NCBI GenBank assembly: GCA_965224215.1
Contig: CBDCYS010000055.1
Span: 62,001-126,000 of the forward strand
Origin: CBDCYS01 sp965224215
GTDB taxonomy: Bacteria; Acidobacteriota; Terriglobia; Bryobacterales; UBA6623
Direction: 5' to 3'
DNA: 64,000 nt
Below, one piece after another: positions 45,192 to 55,187 of the stretch. Numbering within the stretch: the first letter of the stretch is position 1; every line of letters starts with the position of its first letter. The notes beneath the pieces were generated by a model. That model was not told where the DNA came from, searched no databases, and saw nothing but the letters and a program-made list of their open reading frames with translations. The position numbers and the translations under genes were made by a program.

Positions 45192-46225
45192 AGCTTTTCG
45201 TCACGGGCGGAGCCGGCTTTATCGGGTCCGCTTTCGTGCGGCTTACGCTTGCGAGCGACGCCGCGGACGAAGTCCTCAACTTCGACGCCCTCACCTACGC
45301 CGGCAACCTCGAGAACCTGGCGGCGGTTGCTGACAATCCTCGCTACCAATTCCTGAAGGGAAATATTTGCGACGCCGGCGCAGTCGATCGCGCAGTTGCT
45401 GATTTCAAGCCCGACGCGATTGTACACTTCGCCGCCGAGTCGCACGTGGACCGTGCCATCCTCTCACCCAAGCCCGTTGTCGAGACGAACTTCATCGGCA
45501 CTTTCAATCTTCTGGAAGGGGCCCGCAAGCACAAGACGCGGCGTTTCCAGCACGTTTCGACCGACGAGGTCTACGGCAGCATCGACGCGCCGGCGGAAGC
45601 CGACGAGAGCTATCCGCTCAAGCCCAGCAGCGCCTACTCCGCCTCGAAGGCAGGCGCGGATCTGCTGGCGCTTTCCTACGTAACGACCTACAAGCTCGAT
45701 GTTGTCGTCACGCGTGCCTCGAACAACTACGGGCCCTATCAGTTCCCTGAAAAGCTGATTCCGTTGATGATCTCCAATGCTTTAGAGGATAAGCCGCTGC
45801 CGATCTACGGGGATGGTCAGCAAGTGCGGGACTGGCTCTATGTCGACGATCACTGCCGCGCGATTCGTGCGGTGCTCGAAAAAGGCCGGGCCGGAGAGGT
45901 GTACAACATCGGCGGCAACCGGGCCTTGCCGAACATCGATGTAGTGCATAAGATTCTGACGGCAACCGGCAAGCCCGAGAGCCTGCTGAAAACAGTGGAG
46001 GACCGCCCCGGACATGACCGCCGCTACGCACTGACCAGCGAGAAGATCCTGGAGGAAACCGGTTGGGCGCCGGCGGTCGAGTTCGAGCAAGGCTTAGCCG
46101 ATTCCGTGGCGTGGTACATCGGGAATTCAGACTGGGTTTCACGTGTTCGCTCCGGCGAATACCAAACCTACTACGAACAGAACTATGGCCAGCGGGACGC
46201 GGAGCTGAAACGGCTAGTCCACTAG
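45188..46225 (+). CDS. rfbB: dTDP-glucose 4,6-dehydratase
   Basis: Extended SDR that converts dTDP-glucose to dTDP-4-keto-6-deoxyglucose, the precursor of rhamnose for surface polysaccharide. 345 residues from ATG 45188. NAD motif VTGGAGFIGSAFVRL, then NFDALTYAGNLENL, VHFAAESHVDRAI, HVSTDEVYGSI (catalytic Thr-Asp-Glu), SAYSASKAGADLLALSYVTTYKLDVVVTRASNNYGPYQFPEKLIPL (YxxxK) and RPGHDRRYAL. The frame could be read from 44765, but that overlaps rmlC. Coupled to rmlC by a 4-base overlap; rmlA and rmlD are not nearby. A perfect 9-base inverted repeat spans its stop codon (46210-46229), without a T-run. Confidence 0.95.
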   Translation: MKLFVTGGAGFIGSAFVRLTLASDAADEVLNFDALTYAGNLENLAAVADNPRYQFLKGNICDAGAVDRAVADFKPDAIVHFAAESHVDRAILSPKPVVETNFIGTFNLLEGARKHKTRRFQHVSTDEVYGSIDAPAEADESYPLKPSSAYSASKAGADLLALSYVTTYKLDVVVTRASNNYGPYQFPEKLIPLMISNALEDKPLPIYGDGQQVRDWLYVDDHCRAIRAVLEKGRAGEVYNIGGNRALPNIDVVHKILTATGKPESLLKTVEDRPGHDRRYALTSEKILEETGWAPAVEFEQGLADSVAWYIGNSDWVSRVRSGEYQTYYEQNYGQRDAELKRLVH

Positions 46226-46267
46226 CCGTAAGTCTCCAGCCTGCACGAACCTTCGTCTCACGCTTTT

Positions 46268-46296
46268 CGTCAGGCTGGCCTCGAATACGGTATACT
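46268..46296 (+). promoter_or_regulatory. Putative his operon promoter
   Basis: -10-like TATACT at 46291-46296. A weak -35 lies about 18 bases upstream (TCGTCA). It would start transcription about 2 bases before the leader-peptide ATG, so the leader would be nearly leaderless. Confidence 0.5.
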
Positions 46297-46304
46297 GCGT
46301 TTCT

Positions 46305-46370
46305 ATGCGGTCCGCTCTGCATCATCGGCATACACATTACGCGCGGCATCATGTGCGCGTCAGCCGGTAG
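46305..46370 (+). CDS. hisL: his operon leader peptide
   Basis: A 21-codon ORF (ATG 46305, TAG 46368) upstream of hisI. It encodes HHRHTHYARHH in its middle: six His codons among codons 6-16, with Arg and Val after. No other frame in the region has this composition. Together with the alternative hairpins downstream it has the form of the enterobacterial His leader, where ribosome stalling at His codons reports histidyl-tRNA supply. No ribosome site precedes the ATG, consistent with a leaderless start. Confidence 0.8.
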   Translation: MRSALHHRHTHYARHHVRVSR

Positions 46371-46448
46371 CGGGGAACGCACTCAGTAACAGCAGTAGAG
46401 ATCGTTAAGTTCCTAGCCCGCCGGCCACTAGCCGCGCGGGCTTTTTCT
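46339..46448 (+). promoter_or_regulatory. his attenuator: alternative antiterminator and terminator hairpins
   Basis: Three structures can form. A pause-type hairpin ACGCGC/GCGCGT (46339-46344 with 46355-46360) covers the last His codons. An antiterminator pairs GCCG (46363-46366) with CGGC (46422-46425), GCGGG (46370-46374) with CCCGC (46417-46421) and GAAC (46375-46378) with GTTC (46409-46412). The terminator uses the same right-hand strand. A ribosome at the leader stop codon (46368) covers the left strand of the antiterminator; a ribosome stalled at the His codons leaves it free. Confidence 0.75.
46415..46448 (+). terminator. Intrinsic terminator of the his attenuator
   Basis: Stem AGCCCGC (46415-46421) with GCGGGCT (46436-46442), extended inside by CGGC/GCCG, followed by TTTTTCT. 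It lies only 12 bases before the hisI start, too close to serve an upstream gene. Confidence 0.85.
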
Positions 46449-46460
46449 ATAGGTGCACCA

Positions 46461-46841
46461 ATGAATCTAGATTTCACAAAACTGGACGGTTTGATCCCCG
46501 CCGTCATTCAAGATGAGGGCGACGGTGAAGTTCTCATGGTGGGATTCATGAACGAGGAATCGTTCAGCAAAACGATTGAATCCGGGAAAGTGACCTTCTT
46601 CAGCCGCTCTCGTAACGAACTATGGACCAAGGGCGGCACCTCGGGACACTATTTGCTGGTAAAGGACATCCGGGTCGACTGCGATAACGACACCCTTTTG
46701 ATCAAAGCAGAAGCTCTGGGACCAGGCGTTTGCCATAATGGATTCCGCAGTTGCTTCTTCCGCCGATTCGAAGACGGAACATGGAAACAGAGCGCCGAGC
46801 GCGCTTACGACCCCGGTAAGGTTTACGAGTCGAAGGGCTAG
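46461..46841 (+). CDS. hisI: Phosphoribosyl-AMP cyclohydrolase
   Basis: Third step of histidine synthesis, opening the purine ring of phosphoribosyl-AMP. 126 residues, cyclohydrolase only (no HisE domain). Motifs: LIPAVIQDEGDGEVLMVGFMNEESF, VTFFSRSRNELWTKGGTSGHYLLV, IRVDCDNDTLLIKAEALGPGVCHNGFRSCFF. The zinc/Mg ligands are DCDND and the Cys of GVCH and SCFF. ATG 46461 follows AGGTG. It is the first structural gene after the attenuator. A 126-base gap with no recognised gene precedes hisD. Confidence 0.94.
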   Translation: MNLDFTKLDGLIPAVIQDEGDGEVLMVGFMNEESFSKTIESGKVTFFSRSRNELWTKGGTSGHYLLVKDIRVDCDNDTLLIKAEALGPGVCHNGFRSCFFRRFEDGTWKQSAERAYDPGKVYESKG

Positions 46842-46967
46842 AACGAGAGCGGCCAACGCAGTGCGCCCGGTGACGAGCAAAGGGATCGTTGCAGACCCGC
46901 GAGCGTTTACACTCCCGGCCGGACGCAAGGGGAAGCCGACGAGCGCAATGCAAACGGCTTGCAACCA

Positions 46968-48224
46968 ATGCTGAAAATCATTCCGAGTAGCGACAAAGAG
47001 GCGGTTGAGGCCCTGTTCACGCGCCGCGCCGCCCGGCTCGGAGATGCCGAAGCCGTCGTCGAGCCGATCCTTGAGGCAGTTAAGGATCGCGGTGACGAGG
47101 CGCTGGTCGACTACGCCAAGCGCCTGGACGGTTTAAAGGCCGACTCGGTTCGCGTCCCGCTCGAGGCAATCAAGAAGGCCAGGCAGAGGCTGTCGCCAAG
47201 CTTCCGGGCTGCGGCCAGATTTGCCGCGGCACGGATTCGCCAGTACGCCCGGCTTCAGATGCCGCAGTCTTGGATAAAGAGTGTGGAGGCCGGTTTGCAG
47301 CTCGGGCAACTGATTCGCCCGCTGCACTCAGCCGCTGCCTACATTCCCGGCGGACGGTATCCGCTGCCTTCCACTCTGATGATGACGGTTTTGCCGGCGC
47401 AGATCGCCGGCGTCAAGGTGATCTCGGTGGCCTCGCCAAACCCAGCCCGGGAAACGCTCGGGACCGCGGGACTGTTTGGCGTTAGGAACTTCTTCCATAT
47501 GGGCGGCGCACAGGCAATCGCCGCGTTTGCTTTTGGCACCGAAACGGTCCCGCGCGCTGACCGCATCGTCGGGCCCGGCAACGTCTATGTCGCCGCCGCC
47601 AAGAAACTACTGGCCGGAGAAGTGGGAATCGATTTCGTGGCTGGGCCCACGGAGATTATGTTCATCTCAACCAGCGCCGGCGACGCCCGTCTGCTGGCCG
47701 CTGACATGCTGGCTCAAGCCGAGCATGACGTCGACGCTTGTGCGATCTTGCTGACAACATCGAAGATCTTGGCGCGCAATGTCGCCGCGGAAGTCGAGCG
47801 CCAGCTTGCGACGCTGCCCACTCAGGCTGTCGCCTCCCAGTCCATTGCCGAGAACAGTGCCGTGGTCTTGACGGCTTCGATCGATGAGGCGATGGAAATC
47901 TCGAACCGTTTTGCCCCCGAGCACTTGTCGGTTCCCGACGAATCATTTCTTTCCAAAGTCACTAGTGCCGGCAGCGTCTTCATCGGGAGCTGGAGTCCGG
48001 AAGCCGCCGGTGACTACGCCTCGGGACCAAGTCATGTCCTGCCGACCGGTGGTGCGGCCCGCTTGCGCGGCGGCCTCTCGGTGATGGATTTCTTGAAGAT
48101 TATTTCCGTTCAGAAACTGGCGCCCGAGGCCCTGTGGCGCCTGGCGCCATCGATCGTCACGCTGGCACGTGCCGAGGGCCTAGAGGCCCATGCCCGTTCG
48201 ATCGAGTTACGGATCGATGGCTAA
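46968..48224 (+). CDS. hisD: Histidinol dehydrogenase
   Basis: Oxidises histidinol to histidine through histidinal, with zinc and NAD. About 418 residues from ATG 46968 (MLKIIPSSDKEAVEALF). Motifs: LIRPLHSAAAYIPGGRYPLPSTLMMTVLPAQIAGV, GPGNVYVAAAKKLLAGEVGIDFVAGPTEIM, ADMLAQAEHDVDACAILLT, and RFAPEHLSVP with the catalytic Glu-His pair, then SGPSHVLPTGGAARLRGGLSVMDFLK. It overlaps hisC by 8 bases. Clean frame. Confidence 0.95.
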   Translation: MLKIIPSSDKEAVEALFTRRAARLGDAEAVVEPILEAVKDRGDEALVDYAKRLDGLKADSVRVPLEAIKKARQRLSPSFRAAARFAAARIRQYARLQMPQSWIKSVEAGLQLGQLIRPLHSAAAYIPGGRYPLPSTLMMTVLPAQIAGVKVISVASPNPARETLGTAGLFGVRNFFHMGGAQAIAAFAFGTETVPRADRIVGPGNVYVAAAKKLLAGEVGIDFVAGPTEIMFISTSAGDARLLAADMLAQAEHDVDACAILLTTSKILARNVAAEVERQLATLPTQAVASQSIAENSAVVLTASIDEAMEISNRFAPEHLSVPDESFLSKVTSAGSVFIGSWSPEAAGDYASGPSHVLPTGGAARLRGGLSVMDFLKIISVQKLAPEALWRLAPSIVTLARAEGLEAHARSIELRIDG

Positions 48225-49302
48225 GCAACCTTCCATCAAGCTGCCCCGGCCGAGGGCGGCAGTGCGCGAGATGTCGCCCTACGTCCCCCCCACCGGCGGC
48301 CGCACCGGTAAGTTGCGTCTGGATTTCAATGAGAACACCGTCGGCTGCTCGCCGCGGGTTCTCAGAGCTCTCAAGAAAAACGCGACTCGGGAACTGCTTT
48401 CGGTCTATCCCGAATATGAAGGCGCACGACAGAGAGTTGCCCCATTCTTCGGAGTCAAGCCGGACCAGATGACCTTCTCCGACGGCACCGACGAGGCCAT
48501 CCAGGTGCTCGTATCGACCTACGTCGACCATGGGGACGAAGTGGTCATTCCGTGGCCCACCTTCCCGATCTTTCGCGTGGCGGTTGAGCTGGCCGGAGGA
48601 ACGCCGCGCTTTATTCCCTACGCGGAGCCGGAGCTGGCGTTTCCTCTGCGGCAACTGCTTGGGGCGATCACCGGGAAAACGCGGCTCGTCCTGATTGCGA
48701 ATCCCAACAACCCGACCGGCTCGGCCATTGGACTCGCCGATATCGAGAAGATCCTGCGAAAAGCCCGTAGCGCGGCGGTGCTCATCGACGAGGCCTATTT
48801 CGAGTTCTATGGCGTGACGGCGCTCGAACTGTTAAAGCGCTACCCCAACCTGTTTGTGAGCCGGACGTTTTCGAAGGTCTACGGAATGGCCGGTCTTCGT
48901 GTCGGGTGTTTGTTCTCGCGGGCCGAAAATATCAGCGCTTTCAGAAAAGTGCAGTCGCCGTATAGCGTCAATTCACTGGCAATTATTTGCGCCATCGAAG
49001 CAATTCAAGATCAGGACTATATCCAAACCTATGTGGCCGAGGTGCTTGAATCGCGGGACATGCTGCGATCCGGACTGGACCACCTGGGGCTGCCCTACTT
49101 CGCAACCGAGGCAAACTTTGTGTTGGTGAAATTCGGAGCGCGCGCGAAGGATGTCTACCAGGGGCTACGGGAAAAAGGCTTGCTTGTGCGCGACCGCAGC
49201 CACGAAGTCCCGGGCACGATCCGGATTACGGCAGGCAAGAAATCGCAGGTTCGCAAGCTGCTGAAATTGTTGCCCGAGGTGATGACATCATGCGGGTACT
49301 GA
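48217..49302 (+). CDS. hisC: Histidinol-phosphate aminotransferase
   Basis: PLP enzyme that transaminates imidazole-acetol phosphate. ATG 48217 gives about 361 residues; the hisD stop lies inside its start. Motifs: RLDFNENTVGCSPRVL, MTFSDGTDEAIQVLVSTY, VVIPWPTFPIF, LVLIANPNNPTGSAIG, VLIDEAYFEFYG, SRTFSKVYGMAGLRVG (PLP Lys), and the C-terminal VRDRSHEVPGTIRIT. Coupled to hisD and to the phosphatase gene that overlaps its last 13 bases. Confidence 0.95.
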   Translation: MAKQPSIKLPRPRAAVREMSPYVPPTGGRTGKLRLDFNENTVGCSPRVLRALKKNATRELLSVYPEYEGARQRVAPFFGVKPDQMTFSDGTDEAIQVLVSTYVDHGDEVVIPWPTFPIFRVAVELAGGTPRFIPYAEPELAFPLRQLLGAITGKTRLVLIANPNNPTGSAIGLADIEKILRKARSAAVLIDEAYFEFYGVTALELLKRYPNLFVSRTFSKVYGMAGLRVGCLFSRAENISAFRKVQSPYSVNSLAIICAIEAIQDQDYIQTYVAEVLESRDMLRSGLDHLGLPYFATEANFVLVKFGARAKDVYQGLREKGLLVRDRSHEVPGTIRITAGKKSQVRKLLKLLPEVMTSCGY

Positions 49303-49958
49303 TTTTCGACATGGACGGCGTGCTCGTCGACCCCACCGATTCCTATCGCCAAACACTGATCGATACCGTGGCTCACTTCAGTGGGAATCTGCTGACCCAA
49401 GAGCGAATCGTTGAGATGAAGAACAGTGGTGGATACAACGACGATTGCGTGATCGCGCGGGATGTGTTGCGAGAGTTCGGAGTCGAGATCGGCTACGACG
49501 AGGTCCACGAGTACTTTGAGGAACTTTTCTGGGGAACCGGAAACGATGGGATGATTCTGCGGGAGCGCTGGCTGGTTGAGGAGCAGGTTCTCTCGAGTCT
49601 GGCGAGCAGTTATCGCCTAGCGGTTTATACGGGGCGGCCCGATAGGGCAGCGCGATTCACGCTGGACCGTTTCGCGAAAGGGACCGCATTCGATCCTGTT
49701 GTGACCAGCGACCATGTCGAAAACCACAAGCCGGCGCCTGATGGACTGCTGCGGGCGCTCGAACAACTGCCCGGGTGCGAGCCGACTTACGTGGGCGACA
49801 ACGTCGACGATGGCCGCTGCGCGCGGGCCGCGGGCATTCCATTCGTGGGCATAGCGGCGGCGGATGCGCCGAGGCGAGAGGAGATTATTCGCCTCTTCCA
49901 GCAGGACGGCGCTAGGGCAGTCATAGAGAACATCAACGAACTGGAATCGGTGCTGTGA
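49290..49958 (+). CDS. HAD-superfamily phosphatase, candidate histidinol-phosphate phosphatase
   Basis: 222 residues, HAD subfamily IA: FDMDGVLVDPTDSY (nucleophile Asp), LAVYTGRPDRAARFTL (motif II Thr), ENHKPAPDGLL (motif III Lys) and TYVGDNVDDGRCARAAGIP (motif IV Asp). It resembles the small HAD clade found beside hisC and hisB (TIGR01548 type). It is embedded between hisC and hisB with overlapping ends. The pathway needs a histidinol-phosphate phosphatase and hisB here is dehydratase-only, so this is the best candidate. The substrate is inferred from position, not proven. Confidence 0.82.
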   Translation: MRVLIFDMDGVLVDPTDSYRQTLIDTVAHFSGNLLTQERIVEMKNSGGYNDDCVIARDVLREFGVEIGYDEVHEYFEELFWGTGNDGMILRERWLVEEQVLSSLASSYRLAVYTGRPDRAARFTLDRFAKGTAFDPVVTSDHVENHKPAPDGLLRALEQLPGCEPTYVGDNVDDGRCARAAGIPFVGIAAADAPRREEIIRLFQQDGARAVIENINELESVL

Positions 49959-49960
49959 CC

Positions 49961-50614
49961 ATGCGCAAAGCGATCATCGACCGCAACACGAAGGAAACGC
50001 AGATCCAGGCCAAGCTTGTGATCGATGGTAAGGGGCGCTACAACGTCGCCACTGGCATCCGCTTCTTCGACCACATGCTTGAGCTGTTCGCCAAGCACGG
50101 CGGCTTTGATCTCGACCTCACCGCTGGCGGGGACCTCGATGTCGACCAGCATCACACGGTCGAAGATGTCGGGATTGTACTCGGACAGTGTTTTGCCAAG
50201 GCTTTGGGCGATCGGGTTGGAATCAATCGCGCCGGCTACTTCGTTCTGCCAATGGACGAGACGCTGGCCGTGGTGGCGGTGGACCTCGGTGGCCGCCCCG
50301 CGCTGGTCTACCACGCTCCGACCCGCTACCGGCTCGTCGGTGACCTACAAACGGAGTTGCTGCATGATTTCTTCGACGGATTCGCCACCCACTGCGGCGC
50401 GAATCTGCACGCGCGGGTGATGTACGGCCGCTCCAACCATCACAAGATCGAAGCCATTTTCAAATGTTTCGCGCGGGCCATGCGGTATGCCTGCTCGAAA
50501 GACGCACGGCTAAAGGATCAGCTTCCGAGCACAAAGGGACTGCTGGAAGGCACGAAGAAGCATGCCAAGAAGACAAGCGATAGAAAGCGGGTGTCGCGGC
50601 CTGTAGGAACATGA
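49961..50614 (+). CDS. hisB: Imidazoleglycerol-phosphate dehydratase
   Basis: Manganese enzyme that dehydrates imidazole-glycerol phosphate. About 217 residues, dehydratase only, without the N-terminal phosphatase of enterobacterial HisB. Motifs: GIRFFDHMLELFAKHGGFDL, DQHHTVEDVGIVLGQ and SNHHKIEAIFKCFARAMRYAC (paired His/Glu metal ligands). Starts at ATG 49961, or GTG 49955 overlapping the HAD stop. A basic tail (KHAKKTSDRKRVSRPVGT) extends beyond the usual end. Confidence 0.95.
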   Translation: MRKAIIDRNTKETQIQAKLVIDGKGRYNVATGIRFFDHMLELFAKHGGFDLDLTAGGDLDVDQHHTVEDVGIVLGQCFAKALGDRVGINRAGYFVLPMDETLAVVAVDLGGRPALVYHAPTRYRLVGDLQTELLHDFFDGFATHCGANLHARVMYGRSNHHKIEAIFKCFARAMRYACSKDARLKDQLPSTKGLLEGTKKHAKKTSDRKRVSRPVGT

Positions 50615-51206
50615 TAGCCATCTTCGACTACGGTGCCGGTAACCTCCGCTCCGTCGAGAACACGCTGGACTCGATCGGGGCCAAGTACGAGATCGTCTCG
50701 AACGCGGACGGACTCCTCCAGGCTGACAAGATCATCCTTCCAGGTGTCGGGCACTTCGGACAGTTGATCCGATCAATCGATTCACTCGGCGTGCGTGAAA
50801 CCTTTCGAGAACGTATTGCAGCCGGAATCCCCTTCCTCGGAATTTGCCTCGGCATGCAGGCTTTGTTCGACGGCAGCGAAGAGGCTCCCGAGTTGCGAGG
50901 ATTCGGTGTCTACCCCGGAGAGGTGCGACGTTTCGCGGCCGACGCCCGGGTCCCCCATATGGGCTGGAACGAGCTTGAGCTGCAAGGCCAGCCGCGCTTA
51001 TTACAGGGAGTTGGCCCGCGCCCCTATGTTTATTTCGCCCACAGCTACTACGTGCCCGCGGAAGTAGCGGGCGAGCGGGCTGCCGCAATTTGCGATTACG
51101 GCATTCGCTATGCCGCGGCAATTGAATCTGAAAACGTCTTCGGAGTGCAGTTTCATCCCGAGAAATCAGGAGATCTCGGCCAGCAGGTCGTGCGGAACTT
51201 TCTGGC

Positions 51207-51213
<7 letters not shown>
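50611..51213 (+). CDS. hisH: Imidazole glycerol phosphate synthase, glutaminase subunit
   Basis: Provides ammonia from glutamine to HisF. 200 residues. IAIFDYGAGNLRSVENTL at the N-terminus, FLGICLGMQALFDGSEE with the catalytic Cys, GWNELEL, FAHSYYVP, and VFGVQFHPEKSGDLGQQVVRNFL with the catalytic His-Glu. Overlaps hisB by ATGA and hisF by 7 bases, so translation is coupled. Confidence 0.95.
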
Positions 51214-51971
<758 letters not shown>

Positions 51972-52110
51972 ACCGCTTTTCTCAGCACGTGGCGAGGCGA
52001 AGACGGGACGCTGCTTGAGTTCGGCGGCATCAAATCATCAAATCGACGTTTGCGTCAAACAGCCAATGCTTCGTGCTAATCTAACCTCCAGCGGTCATTT
52101 GGGCATTTTG

Positions 52111-54169
52111 ATGAAGAGTGCGGACGAGCTATCGATGGGAGCGCTCTTGCGATTACCACTCACCCGTGTGACGACAGTGAAGATTGGCATTAGATTCGGC
52201 GAATTGTTGCGTTTCCGGCGCCCCTGCGCCACCGTGCTTGCCTCCCTGTTGTTTCTGATTCCGAGCCTGGCCGGAGCTGAATCGATTGCCCGCCATTGGA
52301 ATGACGAGCTGCTTGACGCCATTCGAGTCGATTTCGCCAGGCCGACCGTTCACGCACGCAATCTGTTCCACGTTTCGGTCGCGATGTGGGACGCCTGGGC
52401 CGCTTATGACAGCGATGCCACCACTTATCTCCATCACGAGAAGGCCCTGCAAATCGCATCGGGGCGCGGACGGCCAGTGGGGCCGCTGCCCGGGGTTGAC
52501 GATGCGCGGGCCGAGACGATCAGCTACGCGGCATACCGGATTCTCTCCGCACGTTTCGCGAACTCGCCCGGCGCCGCCGAATCGCTCGTTTCCTTCGACG
52601 CGAAGATGGACGAACTTGGCTACGACCGCGAGTTTACGTCCACGGCAGGAGATTCGCCGGCCGCGCTGGGCAACCGCATCGCACAGACCGTCCTGGAGTT
52701 TGGAGCGAGCGACAACTCAAATGAGGCGGGCGGTTTTGCCAACCTCCACTACACGCCGCTGAATCCGCCGTTGGTGCCCGCCCTGCCGGGTAATCCGAAC
52801 CTGCTCAACCCCAACCGTTGGCAGCCGCTGGCGCTGGGCTTCTTCGTCGACCAGGGCGGAAACATCATTCTCGGAGGCTTTCCAGAGGCCTTGAGTCCGG
52901 AGTGGGGCCAGGTTCGTGCCTTCGCGCTCGATGCCGCGAATCTGACCATCTTCCAGCGCGACAATTTCGATTATTGGGTCTTTCACGATCCGGGTCCGCC
53001 GCCGATGATCGGCACGCCAACCGAGGAGTATTACAAGTGGGGCTTCGAGATGGTCGCCTTATGGTCGGGCCATCTGGACCCCGCCAGCGGAGCGATGATC
53101 GATATCTCCCCCGGTGCTATCGGTAACTCGCCGCTGCCCGATCCGGGTGATTATGAGGACTTCTACGATTTCGAGGGCGGTGGCGACTGGGGCGTGGGAC
53201 ACCCGGTCAACCCCGTGACCGGCAAGCCGTACGAACCACAGATTGTGCCGCTCGGTGACTACACTCGTGTTCTTGCCGAGTTCTGGGCTGACGGACCCGA
53301 TTCCGAGACGCCTCCCGGACACTGGTTCACCATCGCAAACTACGTATCGGATCATCAGCGTACACAGAAACGCCTCAACGGCAGGGGGAAGCTCCTGGAC
53401 GATCTCGAGTGGGACGTCAAAGTTTACTTCGCTCTCGGCGGAGCAATGCACGACGCCGCTGTCGCCGCTTGGGGAGCCAAGGGTTGGTACGACTACGTGC
53501 GGCCGATCTCCGCGGTCCGCTACCTGGCCGGTCTTGGCCAGTCGTCGGATCCAGACGGTGTGTCTTACCATCCGGACGGCCTGCGGTTGTACCCGGGAAA
53601 AATCGAGGTCGTCACCGAGGCTACGACTGTCCCGGGAGAGCGTCACGAGCACCTCTTCGGCGACGAGGGCAAGATTGCATTCTACGCCTGGAAGGGACCC
53701 GCTTTCATCGTGGACCCCGCAGTCGACGTGGCTGGCGTGGACTGGATTCTGGCGGAGGACTGGTGGCCCTATCAACGTCCGAGCTTCGTGACTCCGCCCT
53801 TTGCGGGCTACGTCTCAGGCCACAGCACCTACAGCCGCGCCGCCGCTGAGGTACTGACGCTGCTGACCGGCTCGGAATTCTTTCCCGGCGGACTCGGGGA
53901 GTTCTTTTGCCCGAAGACAGAATTCCTGGTTTTCGAAGATGGTCCGAGCGTGGACATCACGCTTCAATGGGCGACGTATCAGGATGCTTCTGATCAGACG
54001 AAGTCTGTCGCGAATATGGGGCGGAATTCATCCGCCGGCCGATGATTTGTCGGGCCGCGTGATGGGCGCTCGGATCGGCAAGGACGCCTTTGCGCTAGCG
54101 AAGCGACACTTCGGGACATATCGACCGCCCGCCAGAAGCAGATCTGGAAGCAGAGATCCTGGCAAGTAG
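52111..54169 (+). pseudogene. Vanadium-dependent haloperoxidase-like protein (PAP2 fold), late frameshift
   Basis: Exported PAP2-fold protein of the vanadium chloroperoxidase-like family. ATG 52111 opens a long N-terminal region with a signal-like segment (ATVLASLLFLIPSLAGAESI). The helical core includes TVHARNLFHVSVAMWDAWAAYD, FALGGAMHDAAVAAWGAKGWYDYVRPISAVRYLAG, and FAGYVSGHSTYSRAAAEVL (vanadate-site His region). At about 53999 the frame shifts: the expected SLSRIWGGIHPPADDLSGRVMGARIG (second metal-oxyanion motif) lies in another frame and ends at 54169. The first frame stops at 54045 without it, so the product would lack the last oxyanion-binding residues and be inactive. Confidence 0.8.
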
Positions 54170-54294
54170 CCTTTCGAAGAAATGGCCGGGGCCAGAGGAT
54201 TTGGTTCGGCCCAGTGCCTCACCTACACCGAAATGCCAGTGTGACGAACGGTGTATCGAGCCGCGCACAAACAACAAGAACCGTGCGGGAACGG

Positions 54295-55045
54295 CTAACC
54301 CGTATTTTCCACCTCGGCTTTCGCATTTCTCGCCGCCGTGTGGTTCGCGAGCGGCTCTATAAGCTGTTGCGATCGCCCTTCCTCGGTCCGGCCCCGGTCG
54401 GCCCATCCAGCCCAAGCGATTAGCAGCCACTGCGCCATCCCAACCCAGGCGACAGCCGAAACATTGGGAGGCGGAGGCCCAAAGAAATTGCCCGCTTGGA
54501 TCAGAAGCAGAAAACCGACCAGCGACCACAGCGCCAGATGCCGCCTCGATCCGAGTGCGGAATGGGCCCGTAAATAGATGAGGATTCCCGCGGCGAATAG
54601 ACCGACCTCCAACACGGCGGTCGCGGCAAGGGAATTCCAAAGTCCGAATCCGTACTTAGGTCCTCCCGGCCAGAGCGCGAGGTCTGGGCGGTGAACCGCC
54701 AAGTCAAGCAGCCAGTGGCTGGCCACGAGGGCGCCGGAGACCAGGGCAACGGTGCGCGCGCGTCAACGCATACACGACGGAGGCAAGCCCGAAAGCCCAA
54801 GCGACAGCGCCCGCCAGACTGTGCGAGATGGGGTAGGAGTAGAAGTCGAGCGGAGTAACGACCGTGTTTCCGGGGTCAATCCGAACGTGCTCCAGGCCAG
54901 AGAGCAGGAAGACCGGCCAGAGCAGATCGATTAGTTGGGCAGACAGAAACAGAATTGCCAGCGAGGTGTGAGGCACCACGCGCTTTGCGGCGAAAGCAAC
55001 TCCAAAATGGCCGATAAACAACGGAACTCCGTATCGGTGGCACAA
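54295..55045 (-). pseudogene. Multi-pass membrane protein (metal-dependent hydrolase-like), frameshift in a CG run
   Basis: Two frames join naturally. The first (from 55045, start codon unclear, possibly TTG) reads PLFIGHFGVAFAAKRVVPHTSLAILFLSAQLIDLLWPVFL and YPISHSLAGAVAWAFGLASVVYALTRA. The break lies at about 54752-54762 in a GCGCGCGCG run. The second frame reads TVALVSGALVASHWLLDLAVHRPDLALWPGG, LWNSLAATAVLEVGLFAAGILIYL and WVGMAQWLLIAWAGWAD. It resembles the DUF457/YdjM-type membrane hydrolases, with HF, D, SH and HW.LD motifs, and about six helices. The indel in a dinucleotide run could be an assembly slip, in which case the gene is intact. Confidence 0.65.
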
Positions 55046-55046
55046 C

Positions 55047-55071
55047 TACGTTAACGTAAGCGACAATAATA
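55047..55071 (-). promoter_or_regulatory. Promoter with 12-base palindrome upstream of the membrane-protein gene
   Basis: On the minus strand a -10-like TATTAT (55071-55066) is followed by the perfect palindrome TACGTTAACGTA (55047-55058), at about +1. A repressor site there would block transcription. No -35 is convincing. Confidence 0.35.
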
Positions 55072-55187
55072 GCACGTCGCTTCGGCCTCGTGCAGCGGTA
55101 TTTCGTTCGAGATGCGAGAAAAACAGTGGAAGTAGCCGAAATTACGTTTATCTGGCGCGAATTGGCAGCGCAGTATGAGCGCCGGCG

